DNA of 64,000 nucleotides from Halorubrum saccharovorum DSM 1137 (lineage in GTDB: Archaea > Halobacteriota > Halobacteria > Halobacteriales > Haloferacaceae): positions 1 through 64,000 of the forward strand of contig NZ_AOJE01000006.1 of the NCBI RefSeq assembly GCF_000337915.1, read 5' to 3'. A model generated the notes under the pieces. The model did no database searches. It was not told the origin of the DNA and saw nothing but the letters and a program-made list of their open reading frames with translations. The position numbers and the translations under genes were made by a program. Shown here piece after piece: positions 9,091-16,267 of this stretch. The first letter of the stretch is position 1; each line of letters starts with the position of its first letter.

Positions 9091-9220
9091 TCGCCGGTGC
9101 GGACAGCTACCCGCCGGTGCGGACAGCTACCCGCCGGTGCGGACAGCTACTCGCCGGTGCGGACAGCTACCCGCCGGTGCGGACAGCTACTCGCCGCCGC
9201 GGACAGCTACTCGCCGCCGC
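9091..9220. repeat. 20-bp tandem repeat, six full copies, at the 3' end of the phosphohexomutase gene
   Basis: The unit TCGCCGGTGCGGACAGCTAC repeats with exact 20-bp period from 9091 to 9210, then half a unit to 9220. Copies differ at one to three positions (C/T at the first base; GGT or GCC before GCGG). The last full copy contains the stop codon (9207-9209) and terminal codons of the gene on the minus strand, so the array appears to have grown outward from the gene's end. The period is not a multiple of three and the units are contiguous without spacers, so this is not a CRISPR. Confidence 0.95.
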
Positions 9221-10670
9221 CGACGGTGGTCACCGCGTCCTCGACGACCGCCCGGACGCCCGCGATCAGCTCGTCGACCTCGTCGCTTTCGGCGTAAACT
9301 CGCACGTACGGTTCCGTACCGGAGGGTCGAACGAGCGCCCACGAGGCGTCCGGGAACTCCAGCCGCACCCCGTGGTCGGTGTCGACCGTCGCGCCTGGGA
9401 AGGCGTCCGGAAGGGTCGATCCCAATCGCTCCATCACGTCGGGTTTGGCCTCGTCCGGGCAGTCGACGCTGACCTTGCGGTACGGGCGCTCCGTGATCGG
9501 CGCGCGGAGCGCGTCAAGCCCCGACTCGGCGACGAGCCGAGCGATCACGGCCGCCGAAGCGACACCGTCGATCCACTCGCCGAAGCCGACGTGGATGTGC
9601 TTCCACGGCTCGGCGGCGAAGACGACGCGGGTGTCGTCGCCGGGGGCGGCCTCCGCTCGTATCGCCGCGATCCCCTCGTGAAGTGCGCCGAGCCGGACGC
9701 GGTCGGCCCGTCCACCGGCCTCGCGGACGCGCTCGTCGATCCGGCCCGAGGCGTTCGGCGTCGTCACGACCACCGGGTCGGCGGCGTCGCTCTCGCGGGT
9801 GTACCGCTCGGCGAGCAGCGCGAGCACGGTGTCCTCGTGGACCACGTCGCCGTCGGCGTCGACGATCACGATTCGGTCGGAGTCGCCGTCGTGGCCGACG
9901 CCAAAGGCGAACCCCTCGGTGTCGCCGACGTCGCCATCGTCGTCCACACTCGCGCGGCCCGGGCGCTCGACGCCCTCGTTGGCGTCGGCGACGAAGGCCC
10001 GGAGGTCCCGGAGAGTCTCGGGGGTCGGCTTGCTCCCGCGGCCGGGGAAGTGGCCGTCGACGTTCCCGTTGAGCGTGACGACCTCTGCGCCGAGTTCTCG
10101 CAGGACGGTCGGAGTCGCTGGCGCGGACATGCCGTTCCCGCAGTCGACCGCCACTCGCAGGCCGTCGAGGTCGTCTCCGAACCCTTCCGCGTACGCGCGG
10201 ACCGCGTCGAGGTAGCCGCCGAGGGTGTCGACGCGCTCCGACTCGGTCCACTCGTCCCACGCCGCGGGGGGCCCCTCGCCCGCGACGCGCTCTTCGACGG
10301 CGCGCTCCGCCTCGCGATCGAACTCGCTGCCGTCCCGGAACAGCTTGATCCCGTTGTCGGTCGGCGGGTTGTGCGAGGCCGTGAGCATCACGCCGTACCG
10401 TCCCTGCGAGGCGTGCGCGAGCGCCGGCGTCGGCAGGCGTCCGGCGCGGAGCACCCGGACACCGCCGGAGGCGAGCCCCGACTCCATCGCGGCCGCGATC
10501 GCCGGACCCGTCACGCGCCCGTCGCGGGCGAGGACAACCTCGGCGGTCTGTTTCCCCTCGCTAGCCGCTCGTACCTCCGCCGCGACCGCTCGGCCGACGG
10601 CCAGCGCGAGCTCCGGCGTAACGCGGGCCTCGGCGCTGCCGCGGATCCCCGCGGTTCCGAACAAGTCCAT
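9207..10670 (-). CDS. Phosphohexomutase (phosphoglucomutase/phosphomannomutase/GlmM family)
   Basis: A 487-residue alpha-D-phosphohexomutase that moves phosphate between C1 and C6 of a sugar. It has the phosphoserine loop TASHNPPTDN (Ser99), the metal loop GDSDR near residue 255, and the phosphate-binding RPSGTEP near the C-terminus. The third, sugar-binding loop, usually GExSGH, reads EPWKHIH, which changes likely substrate recognition; I recall this variant in haloarchaeal homologues, so it is probably lineage-typical. Glucosamine-, mannose- or glucose-phosphate specificity cannot be decided. The stop lies inside a 20-bp tandem repeat. Confidence 0.88.
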   Translation of the reverse strand: MDLFGTAGIRGSAEARVTPELALAVGRAVAAEVRAASEGKQTAEVVLARDGRVTGPAIAAAMESGLASGGVRVLRAGRLPTPALAHASQGRYGVMLTASHNPPTDNGIKLFRDGSEFDREAERAVEERVAGEGPPAAWDEWTESERVDTLGGYLDAVRAYAEGFGDDLDGLRVAVDCGNGMSAPATPTVLRELGAEVVTLNGNVDGHFPGRGSKPTPETLRDLRAFVADANEGVERPGRASVDDDGDVGDTEGFAFGVGHDGDSDRIVIVDADGDVVHEDTVLALLAERYTRESDAADPVVVTTPNASGRIDERVREAGGRADRVRLGALHEGIAAIRAEAAPGDDTRVVFAAEPWKHIHVGFGEWIDGVASAAVIARLVAESGLDALRAPITERPYRKVSVDCPDEAKPDVMERLGSTLPDAFPGATVDTDHGVRLEFPDASWALVRPSGTEPYVRVYAESDEVDELIAGVRAVVEDAVTTVGGGE

Positions 10671-10786
10671 ACCTCCGGTATCGGCCGGCGTTCGTTAGAA
10701 GTCGTCGGTTGCGGGTCGTCGGCGGACGGCGACGCTCGAACTCACCCCCGCGACGCTTAACAGGGCGGCGGACGCAGGGGTCACCG

Positions 10787-11083
10787 ATGACCGACCGAAC
10801 GCGAGCACACGTGTACGTCTCGGGGCGCGTGCAGGGCGTCTACTACCGCGCGACGACTCGCGACACCGCCCGAGAGAAGGGCGTCGACGGCTGGGTGCGC
10901 AATCTCGACGACGGACGCGTCGAGGCCGTCTTCGAGGGGCCGGAAGCGGCGGTCGAGGAGATGGTCGCGTGGTGCGAGACGGGAAGTAAGGCGGCCGACG
11001 TCGACGACGTGGACGCGACCGACGAGGAACCGGAGGGGCTCGACGGGTTCGAGGTCAGGTGGTCGGATTCCTCCCACGGCTGA
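10787..11083 (+). CDS. acyP: Acylphosphatase
   Basis: A 98-residue acylphosphatase that hydrolyses acyl phosphates such as carbamoyl phosphate or 1,3-bisphosphoglycerate. The active-site segment GRVQGVYYRATTRDTARE (Arg in the phosphate loop) and GWVRNLDDGRVEAVFEG (catalytic Asn) are intact. Bacterial and archaeal members end shortly after the final strand, here FEVRW. The extra C-terminal residues SDSSHG are encoded by the first arm of an IS200/IS605-like hairpin, and the stop codon TGA is in its loop, so the gene's tail was replaced by element-derived sequence. The ATG at 10787 is chosen because the domain begins within seven residues. Confidence 0.9.
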   Translation: MTDRTRAHVYVSGRVQGVYYRATTRDTAREKGVDGWVRNLDDGRVEAVFEGPEAAVEEMVAWCETGSKAADVDDVDATDEEPEGLDGFEVRWSDSSHG

Positions 11084-11100
11084 AGCCGTGGGCTTCCTCC
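11065..11100. mobile_element. IS200/IS605-type terminal hairpin remnant
   Basis: A perfect 8-bp stem with TGAA loop, CCCACGGCTGAAGCCGTGGG (11073-11092), is flanked by GGATTCCT on the left and CTTCCTCC on the right. From memory this is the hairpin and border found at ends of IS200/IS605/IS1341-type elements in haloarchaea. No tnpA or tnpB lies nearby, so it is a solo end or MITE relic. It could also act as a transcription terminator for the acylphosphatase gene. Confidence 0.65.
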
Positions 11101-11124
11101 TCGTTCCTCTGTGAGACGACGAAG

Positions 11125-11598
11125 TCAGTCGTCGTTCGCGACCGCCGCGGCGTTGCCCGGCGAGTCCCGCACGCCGAGTTCCTCCAGCGCGCGTAACACC
11201 ACGATCGCCTCGACCACGTCGCGCTCCTCGGTGTAGGGGTCGTCGACGGCGTCGAGCGCCGCCTCGGCCTCCGATTCGAGCCGCGCCTCCAACTCCGTCT
11301 GGTCCGTCTCGGCCTTCGTCGCGGACAGCAGCGCCTCGTGGTCCTCGCGGAGGTCGAGCGAGACGTGCGCCGCGTTACACCGCGAGAGCGGGTGGGTGTC
11401 CATCTCGACGGCCAGATCGGTCACGAGGTCCCAGTCGTCGGCGCAGAATCGGAGCGTCACCGTTCCGACCACGTCGCGCCACGAGATCGGCCCGCCGTTG
11501 TCCATGAGCCGGAGCGCCCGCGGCGGCACCGCGATCCGGGTGTGGGTGTCGTCGCGGCCGCACAGGCAACAGGGGGTGTTCTTCAGGCCGGCGTACAC
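11125..11598 (-). CDS. Haloarchaeal protein with N-terminal CxxC, unknown function
   Basis: A 157-residue acidic protein that I cannot assign. It begins with a CCLCGRDD zinc-knuckle-like pair and has further Cys in RFCADDW and SRCNAAH, so a metal site is plausible. The rest is helical and Glu/Asp/Ala-rich, ending in a negatively charged tail. The only reasonable start after the upstream gene's stop is GTG at 11598, 46 nt downstream of the HxlR-type regulator with which it may be co-transcribed. An in-frame extension to 11748 would overlap that gene and has a non-haloarchaeal Arg/Ser-rich composition, so I rejected it. Confidence 0.65.
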   Translation of the reverse strand: MYAGLKNTPCCLCGRDDTHTRIAVPPRALRLMDNGGPISWRDVVGTVTLRFCADDWDLVTDLAVEMDTHPLSRCNAAHVSLDLREDHEALLSATKAETDQTELEARLESEAEAALDAVDDPYTEERDVVEAIVVLRALEELGVRDSPGNAAAVANDD

Positions 11599-11644
11599 GC
11601 GAACTTGTACGGGGTGGAGGGCCCTGTGCGTTTCGCCGCGCGGG

Positions 11645-12034
11645 CTACCCGCTGCACTCGGCGAGCCACTCGTGGGCCCACTCGTCGATCTCCTCGAAGA
11701 CGGGCGCCAGCGACTCGCCCTTCGGCGTGAGGCTGTAGTAGGTCGCAACGGGCGAGTCCTCCTCTAACCGGCGGTCGACGAAGCCGGTCTCCTGGAGGTC
11801 GTCGAGCACGCGCGAGAGGGTCCGGGCGTTCGCGTCCGTCTCGCGTTTCAGCTCGTTGAAGCGAGACTCGCCGTTCAACAGCTCGTGGAGGACGACGAGC
11901 CGCCAGCGCGAGCCGATCTGTTCGAGCGAGTCGACGACGGGACACGGCGTGTCGGGGGCAGAGGACGTGTCCGTGCCGGGCTCTGCGTCGGTCGTTTCCG
12001 CCGGTTCCGTCTCGGCGAGCTCCTGCGATGACAT
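11645..12034 (-). CDS. HxlR/DUF24-family winged-helix regulator (likely thiol redox sensor)
   Basis: A 129-residue HxlR (DUF24) transcription factor. After a 28-residue acidic extension comes TPCPVVDSLEQIGSRWRL, which matches the family's conserved Cys-Pro-Val plus 'IG.(K/R)W' start. Cys31 corresponds to the redox-sensing cysteine of Bacillus YodB/CatR. The recognition region is NELKRETDANARTLSRVLDDL and the wing follows at RRLEEDSPVATYYSLT. It is divergent from a DoxX gene followed by a VOC dioxygenase-like gene, the same set controlled by CatR/YodB in Bacillus. I infer repression of that pair relieved by quinones or other electrophiles. Confidence 0.85.
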   Translation of the reverse strand: MSSQELAETEPAETTDAEPGTDTSSAPDTPCPVVDSLEQIGSRWRLVVLHELLNGESRFNELKRETDANARTLSRVLDDLQETGFVDRRLEEDSPVATYYSLTPKGESLAPVFEEIDEWAHEWLAECSG

Positions 12035-12103
12035 CGGGGTTACCTACTTACCCTATTGTCCGGGAAACGATAAATAGGTTACGTCCGTATATGTGGTTAC
12101 ACG
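12035..12103. promoter_or_regulatory. Divergent promoter with near-palindromic GTTACCTA/TAGGTTAC operator
   Basis: This 69-bp region separates the HxlR-type regulator from doxX. GTTACCTA at 12039-12046 and TAGGTTAC at 12075-12082 form an inverted pair with one mismatch, and GGTTAC recurs at 12095-12100. The doxX TATA box is probably GATAAATAGG (12069-12078), 26-35 nt before the ATG, so a bound repressor would cover it. Confidence 0.5.
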
Positions 12104-12553
12104 ATGTTAGCTGAAATCGCAACGATACCGCTTCAATTCGACACCCCCTTCGCGGGCGAACTGTTCCTGCTCGGCCGGATCCTCTTCGGCGTCACGCTCG
12201 CGTTCATGGGGCTGAACCACTTCATGGACGTCGACACCATGGCCGGCTACGCCGAGTTCAAGGGCCTGCCGGCGCCGCGGCTCTCGGTGGTCGCCTCCGG
12301 GCTCGTCTTAGTGCTCGGCGGGCTCGGCGTCGCCGCTGGCGCGTTCCCCGTGCTCGCGGCCGGTGCGCTCGCCGTCTTCCTGCTCGTCTCCGCCGTGACG
12401 ATGCACGACTTCTGGTCGATGGACGACCCAGAGGAGAAGCAGAGCGAGATGACGAGCTTCCTCAAGAACGTCTACGGCGCCGGCGCCGCGCTCGCGCTGC
12501 TGGCGGTCGGCGGCACCGCGTGGCCGTACGCGGTGGGTCTCGGGCTGTTCTAA
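12104..12553 (+). CDS. DoxX-family membrane protein
   Basis: A 149-residue integral membrane protein of the DoxX family with four hydrophobic helices. GRILFGVTLAFMGLNHF near residue 27 and the MHDFW motif near 100 are conserved. DoxX-like CatD of Bacillus is co-transcribed with the catechol dioxygenase CatE and protects against catechol and quinones; the same gene order appears here (DoxX then VOC protein, 96 bp apart, with a divergent HxlR regulator). The start codon sits 26 nt after a TATA-like element. Confidence 0.88.
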   Translation: MLAEIATIPLQFDTPFAGELFLLGRILFGVTLAFMGLNHFMDVDTMAGYAEFKGLPAPRLSVVASGLVLVLGGLGVAAGAFPVLAAGALAVFLLVSAVTMHDFWSMDDPEEKQSEMTSFLKNVYGAGAALALLAVGGTAWPYAVGLGLF

Positions 12554-12649
12554 GCGACGCGTTCGAAGACGACGCGACCCGCGCTCCCGACTCGTTTCCC
12601 CCGATTACCCGTACCACTAACTTTCCCCCCGACAACCGATCGCACGAAC

Positions 12650-13132
12650 ATGACTGACGCCCCGCCCATCACCGGACTGCACCACGTGACGAACATCTGC
12701 ACCGACATGGGCGAGACCGTCGCGTTCTACGAGGACGTTCTCGGCTGGCACACGGTCAAGCGGACCCAGAACTACGACGATCCGGGGACGCCCCACTACT
12801 ACTTCTCGCCCACGCCGCAGGGCGAGCCGGGGACCAACGTCACCTACTTCGAGTACCCGAACTCGCAGGGGGCGCCCGGCCCGGGCGCGGGCCACCACTT
12901 CGCGTTCGGCGTCGAGGACGAGGAGACGCTCCGCGAGTGGCAGGAGCACCTCCGCGAGCAGGACGTGCGCGTCTCCGAGGTGAAGGACCGCACCTACTTC
13001 AAGAGCATCTACTTCAGCGACCCCGACGGGCTCGTCTTCGAACTGGCGACGGCGGGTCCGGGGTTCACCCGCGACGAGGAGGAGCCCGGCAGCGGGGTCA
13101 TCGACCCGTTCGAGGAAGGGTACGAGAACTGA
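12650..13132 (+). CDS. VOC-superfamily ring-cleaving dioxygenase-like protein
   Basis: A 160-residue vicinal-oxygen-chelate protein with two beta-alpha-beta-beta-beta modules. Likely metal ligands are His12 (GLHHVTNI), His83 (GHHFAFGV) and Glu131 (LVFELAT), the 2-His-1-Glu triad of type I extradiol dioxygenases and glyoxalases. At half the length of CatE/MhqO it should work as a homodimer. Position after DoxX and opposite an HxlR regulator suggests removal of catechol or hydroquinone-type compounds; a glyoxalase-like role is the alternative. Confidence 0.82.
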   Translation: MTDAPPITGLHHVTNICTDMGETVAFYEDVLGWHTVKRTQNYDDPGTPHYYFSPTPQGEPGTNVTYFEYPNSQGAPGPGAGHHFAFGVEDEETLREWQEHLREQDVRVSEVKDRTYFKSIYFSDPDGLVFELATAGPGFTRDEEEPGSGVIDPFEEGYEN

Positions 13133-13169
13133 GCGGGGGACGGACCTGAACGGGGGCTGACGAGCCCGG

Positions 13170-13661
13170 TCAGGACTCGATCAGCGCCGCGAACCGATCC
13201 AGCGCCCGCCGGCAGACGGGGGCGTACCACGCCGCGACCAAGGGCACCTCCACGACGACGCGACTGCGCTCGGGGTCGCCGGCGTAGCTGTCGACGCGGT
13301 GTCCGGTCGCCGGGACCCCGGCGACCCGCCAGTCCCAGCGTCGGCCGTTGCACGCGGTCACGCGGAACGGAAGCCACGCGCCGGCGACGCGGACCCGTCC
13401 CCTCGTCCCGCGGATCACGTAGCGGTCGTCACTCTCGACGGCGGCGATCGCCGGCCCCCAGTCGGGCCACTCGCGGGTGTCGCGGAGACGCTCGGCGGCG
13501 ACCGCCGGCGCGGCCCCGACGTCGCGACCCACGGCGAGCGTCGTTCCTTCGCGGACGACCGTCGACGCGGACTCGCTCTCGCCGCGATCGAAACGTCCGG
13601 TCGATTCGCCGCCGCAACCAGGCCGGTAATTCACGATCCGTCGAACGTTCGCGTCGTACAT
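13170..13661 (-). CDS. SRPBCC-like (polyketide cyclase/dehydrase-type) small protein
   Basis: A 163-residue protein whose pattern (early AAERLRDTREWPDWGPAI, then alternating short strands, then a long C-terminal helix CRRALDRFAAL) fits the START/SRPBCC fold that binds hydrophobic ligands. No catalytic residues are assignable. The ATG at 13661 is preferred over the one at 13673 because the TATA-like TTTAAGG (13681-13688) is then 20-27 nt upstream. The gene is convergent with the VOC gene. Confidence 0.6.
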   Translation of the reverse strand: MYDANVRRIVNYRPGCGGESTGRFDRGESESASTVVREGTTLAVGRDVGAAPAVAAERLRDTREWPDWGPAIAAVESDDRYVIRGTRGRVRVAGAWLPFRVTACNGRRWDWRVAGVPATGHRVDSYAGDPERSRVVVEVPLVAAWYAPVCRRALDRFAALIES

Positions 13662-13755
13662 AAGCCAACACATATTAATTCCTTAAATGGTATCAGGTCT
13701 CATTATCTCTTTCCACGAAGGGTTAATACGGAGATCCTCGCTATCCTGCCCCAAG

Positions 13756-13869
13756 ATGGCAAACGATCGCGACACTATGAAAGACGTCTCGCACACGGCA
13801 CCGAACGACACCTCCGCGAAAGCCGTCTGGGAACGAGGCCCCGTCGAGGAAGAAGAGGAAGAGGAGTAA
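13756..13869 (+). CDS. 37-residue acidic peptide ORF
   Basis: A short frame with ATG at 13756 and stop at 13867-13869. The product is hydrophilic, with a central APNDTSAKAVWERG stretch and a C-terminal run of seven glutamates after PV. The TATA-like GGTTAATAC lies about 26-34 nt upstream, compatible with a leaderless transcript, and the composition is more haloarchaeal than random frames in this GC-rich DNA. I do not recognise it; an ATG at 13777 would give a 30-residue version. It may be a real small protein. Confidence 0.45.
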   Translation: MANDRDTMKDVSHTAPNDTSAKAVWERGPVEEEEEEE

Positions 13870-13977
13870 CGGCCGTCAGACCAGATTTTCTCTCCGTTTT
13901 CGCGGCACGCATACCCGCTGGTTCGGCGGTGATCGACGCCCGCGCGATTCCCCTACTGCTCCGGATCTCCGGCGTCG

Positions 13978-14946
13978 CTACCGCTCCGGATCCCCGGCGT
14001 CGCGGTTCACTTCCCCCTCGGCCTCCGTCTCGTTCGTCGCGGCGCCGAACTCATCTCCCTCCGTCGGCGCCCGTCCGAGCATGGCCCGAAGCGACGACCA
14101 CGCCTGGCGTCTGTCTCCGCCCTTCGAGATCGGGATCCCCGCGAACGACGCCGACGGGTGCGTCGTCTCGGGACCGAGGTGGTCCATGTGCGCGGAGACC
14201 CACGTGAACACGGCCGAGAGGCCAGTGAGAACGGCGAACGAGGTCCATGACTCGATCGGTGTGAGGCCCGCCGCTCCCACGACGACGCCGGCGATCACGT
14301 AGACGAAGGCGACGAAGATCAGGAGGACAGTCACCGTCGCCAGCAGGTCGTTGACCGCGGTGACGCGGGCGTTGTAGTCGATCCACTCGGCGTAGCTCCG
14401 GAGGAGCCGTTCGTCGAACTCGGGGTCGCCGTCTCCCGCGCCCTGCGGTCCTTTCCCCTTCCCATCTTCCTCACCGCGTTCGGCGGCGATCACCGCGTCG
14501 ACGGCCTTGAGATCCAGCCCGCCGCGGAGGTCCGACGCGGTGTAGGTGACCGCGGCCAGCCCGGTCGAGGCGAGCAGGAGGAGACCGCCGACCACGGTGA
14601 AGGGGTTCAGGAAGACGGCCAGATCCACCGTCGTCTGGACGACGATCGAGCCGCCGGTGACGACGATCCCGATGAGCAGCAGGTTCGCCTTCAGTATCTC
14701 GATCGCCTTGTTGTCGATCTCGCGGAGCCGCTCGACCTGATAGTCGAACGTGGTGCGGAGCTCCTCGCGGGTCATCGCCGCGACCGCGGGGTCGATCGCG
14801 GCGTCTCCGCCGTTCCCGGCAACCCCGTCCCGGCCCTCAGACACGGCATCTTCGGTCCGCTCGCCCGGGTGACCGGACGCGGCGGCCCCGCCGGCACCGT
14901 CCGGCGCGTCGTCGCGTCCCTCCGAGAGCCCCCGTCGATCGCTCAT
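13978..14946 (-). CDS. Four-helix membrane protein, unknown function
   Basis: A 322-residue protein. Residues 1-50 are Gly/Asp/Ala-rich and disordered. A predicted helix EELRTTFDYQVERLREIDNKA precedes two hydrophobic hairpins (roughly 85-135 and 215-270), separated by an acidic cytoplasmic loop. A short hydrophilic, Glu-rich tail follows. This layout (juxtamembrane helix plus paired hairpins) resembles SLATT-like or other effector-type membrane proteins, but I see no diagnostic motif and give no function. It is divergent from the aspartoacylase-family gene. Confidence 0.72.
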   Translation of the reverse strand: MSDRRGLSEGRDDAPDGAGGAAASGHPGERTEDAVSEGRDGVAGNGGDAAIDPAVAAMTREELRTTFDYQVERLREIDNKAIEILKANLLLIGIVVTGGSIVVQTTVDLAVFLNPFTVVGGLLLLASTGLAAVTYTASDLRGGLDLKAVDAVIAAERGEEDGKGKGPQGAGDGDPEFDERLLRSYAEWIDYNARVTAVNDLLATVTVLLIFVAFVYVIAGVVVGAAGLTPIESWTSFAVLTGLSAVFTWVSAHMDHLGPETTHPSASFAGIPISKGGDRRQAWSSLRAMLGRAPTEGDEFGAATNETEAEGEVNRDAGDPER

Positions 14947-15051
14947 ACGGAGGCCGTTCTCGAAGGGGCGACGTAAGGGTATCGGCGGGGTGCCCGTCGC
15001 TCCGCCACCGGTTCCGGACCACCGCCGGACCGCCGCCGACGGGCCAAGCGG

Positions 15052-15056
15052 TTTTA
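15052..15056 (+). promoter_or_regulatory. TATA box of the aspartoacylase-family gene
   Basis: TTTTA at 15052-15056 lies 24-28 nt before the ATG at 15080 and fixes that start over the upstream in-frame candidate at 14990. Confidence 0.5.
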
Positions 15057-15079
15057 CCGGCCTCGTGCGTCCACGGCGT

Positions 15080-16156
15080 ATGAGCGATCCCAAGTCGGCC
15101 CCGCGATCCGAGCCCGAGCCGTTCCGGTACGACGCCGAGGTCGAGCCGGGAGAGAAGCGACACGTCCGGTACGAGATCGGCGAGACGTACCTCGGCGACC
15201 CGATCGAGATGCCGGTGACGATAATCAACGGCAAGGGCGGCGGACCGACCCTGTTCCTCTCCGCCGGGATCCACGGCGACGAGCTCAACGGGGTCAAAGT
15301 GGTCCAGGAGGTCGCGGACCGCTACTCGCCCGCCGAGATCCACGGCACGCTGGTCTGTCTCCACGTCTGTAACGTCCCCGCCTACGAGGCGCAGCGGCGC
15401 GACACCCCGATCTACGACCAGGACATGAACCGGTCGTTTCCGGGGAAAGAGCGCTCGAACACCACCGAGCGGATGGCGAACCGCATCTACCGGCGGTTCG
15501 TCGCGCAGTGCGACCTCGGACTCGACTTCCACACGTCGACCCGGAATCGGACGACGATCTACCACGCCCGCGCCGACCTCGACGACCCCGGCGTCAGGCG
15601 TCTCGCGCGGGCGTTCGCGACCAACGTGGTGTTGTACGGGACCGGCGACCAGGGATCGCTCCGGTCGACGGCGACCGCGGACGGGATCCCGACGGTCACC
15701 GTCGAGATGGGCCGCGCGCACCGGTTCCAGCCCGTGCTCATCGAGAAGGCGTTGGAGGGGGTCGAGAGCGTCCTCGCCGAGTACGAGCTCACGCCCGGCC
15801 AAGCGGTCCACTGGCCGGGGTGGTACCAGTCGACCGCCGCCGACAGCACGAAGCGCTGGCTCCGCGCCGACACCGGCGGCCTCGTCGAGATGGAGTGGGG
15901 ACCCTACCCGCTCGTCTACGAGGGGGAGACGATCTGTACGATCACGAACCACTTCAAGACGGAGGAGCACGCGGTCGAGGCCCCCTTCGACGGGCTGATC
16001 CTCGGATCGCTTGAGAACCCGGTCGCAGCCCCCGGACACCCCCTCTGTCACATCGTCCGGGTCGAGGGGACGACGCTCGACGAGATCGAACGCGAGATCG
16101 AGATCGGCGAGTTCGACGGGTACCGCTCGCACGGCGACTCGTGGGGCGACGACTGA
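15080..16156 (+). CDS. Succinylglutamate desuccinylase/aspartoacylase-family metallohydrolase
   Basis: A 358-residue zinc carboxypeptidase-like enzyme of the AstE/AspA family that removes an acyl group from an N-acyl amino acid or similar amide. Zinc ligands are His and Glu in GIHGDELNG (near residue 70) and His in LDFHTSTRNR; the conserved RSFPG motif and catalytic VTVEMG are present. The C-terminal third is a beta-rich, lipoyl-like domain (AVEAPFDGLILGS) common in archaeal members. Substrate unknown. It sits 111 bp upstream of the ABC exporter genes on the same strand. Confidence 0.85.
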   Translation: MSDPKSAPRSEPEPFRYDAEVEPGEKRHVRYEIGETYLGDPIEMPVTIINGKGGGPTLFLSAGIHGDELNGVKVVQEVADRYSPAEIHGTLVCLHVCNVPAYEAQRRDTPIYDQDMNRSFPGKERSNTTERMANRIYRRFVAQCDLGLDFHTSTRNRTTIYHARADLDDPGVRRLARAFATNVVLYGTGDQGSLRSTATADGIPTVTVEMGRAHRFQPVLIEKALEGVESVLAEYELTPGQAVHWPGWYQSTAADSTKRWLRADTGGLVEMEWGPYPLVYEGETICTITNHFKTEEHAVEAPFDGLILGSLENPVAAPGHPLCHIVRVEGTTLDEIEREIEIGEFDGYRSHGDSWGDD

Positions 16157-16267
16157 CGGGACCGGAACTCCCGCCTCCGCTCCCGCGACGCCCGCATCGC
16201 TCGCCGCGTTCTCGCGGGTGATAGCCGCGGGCGTGGCTTTAACCCGCCCGACGGCGGACCCGAGCGC

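Noticed and set aside
9091-9220. CRISPR array
   Set aside because: Repeats are contiguous at 20 bp with no unique spacers and overlap a gene end; no cas genes are present.
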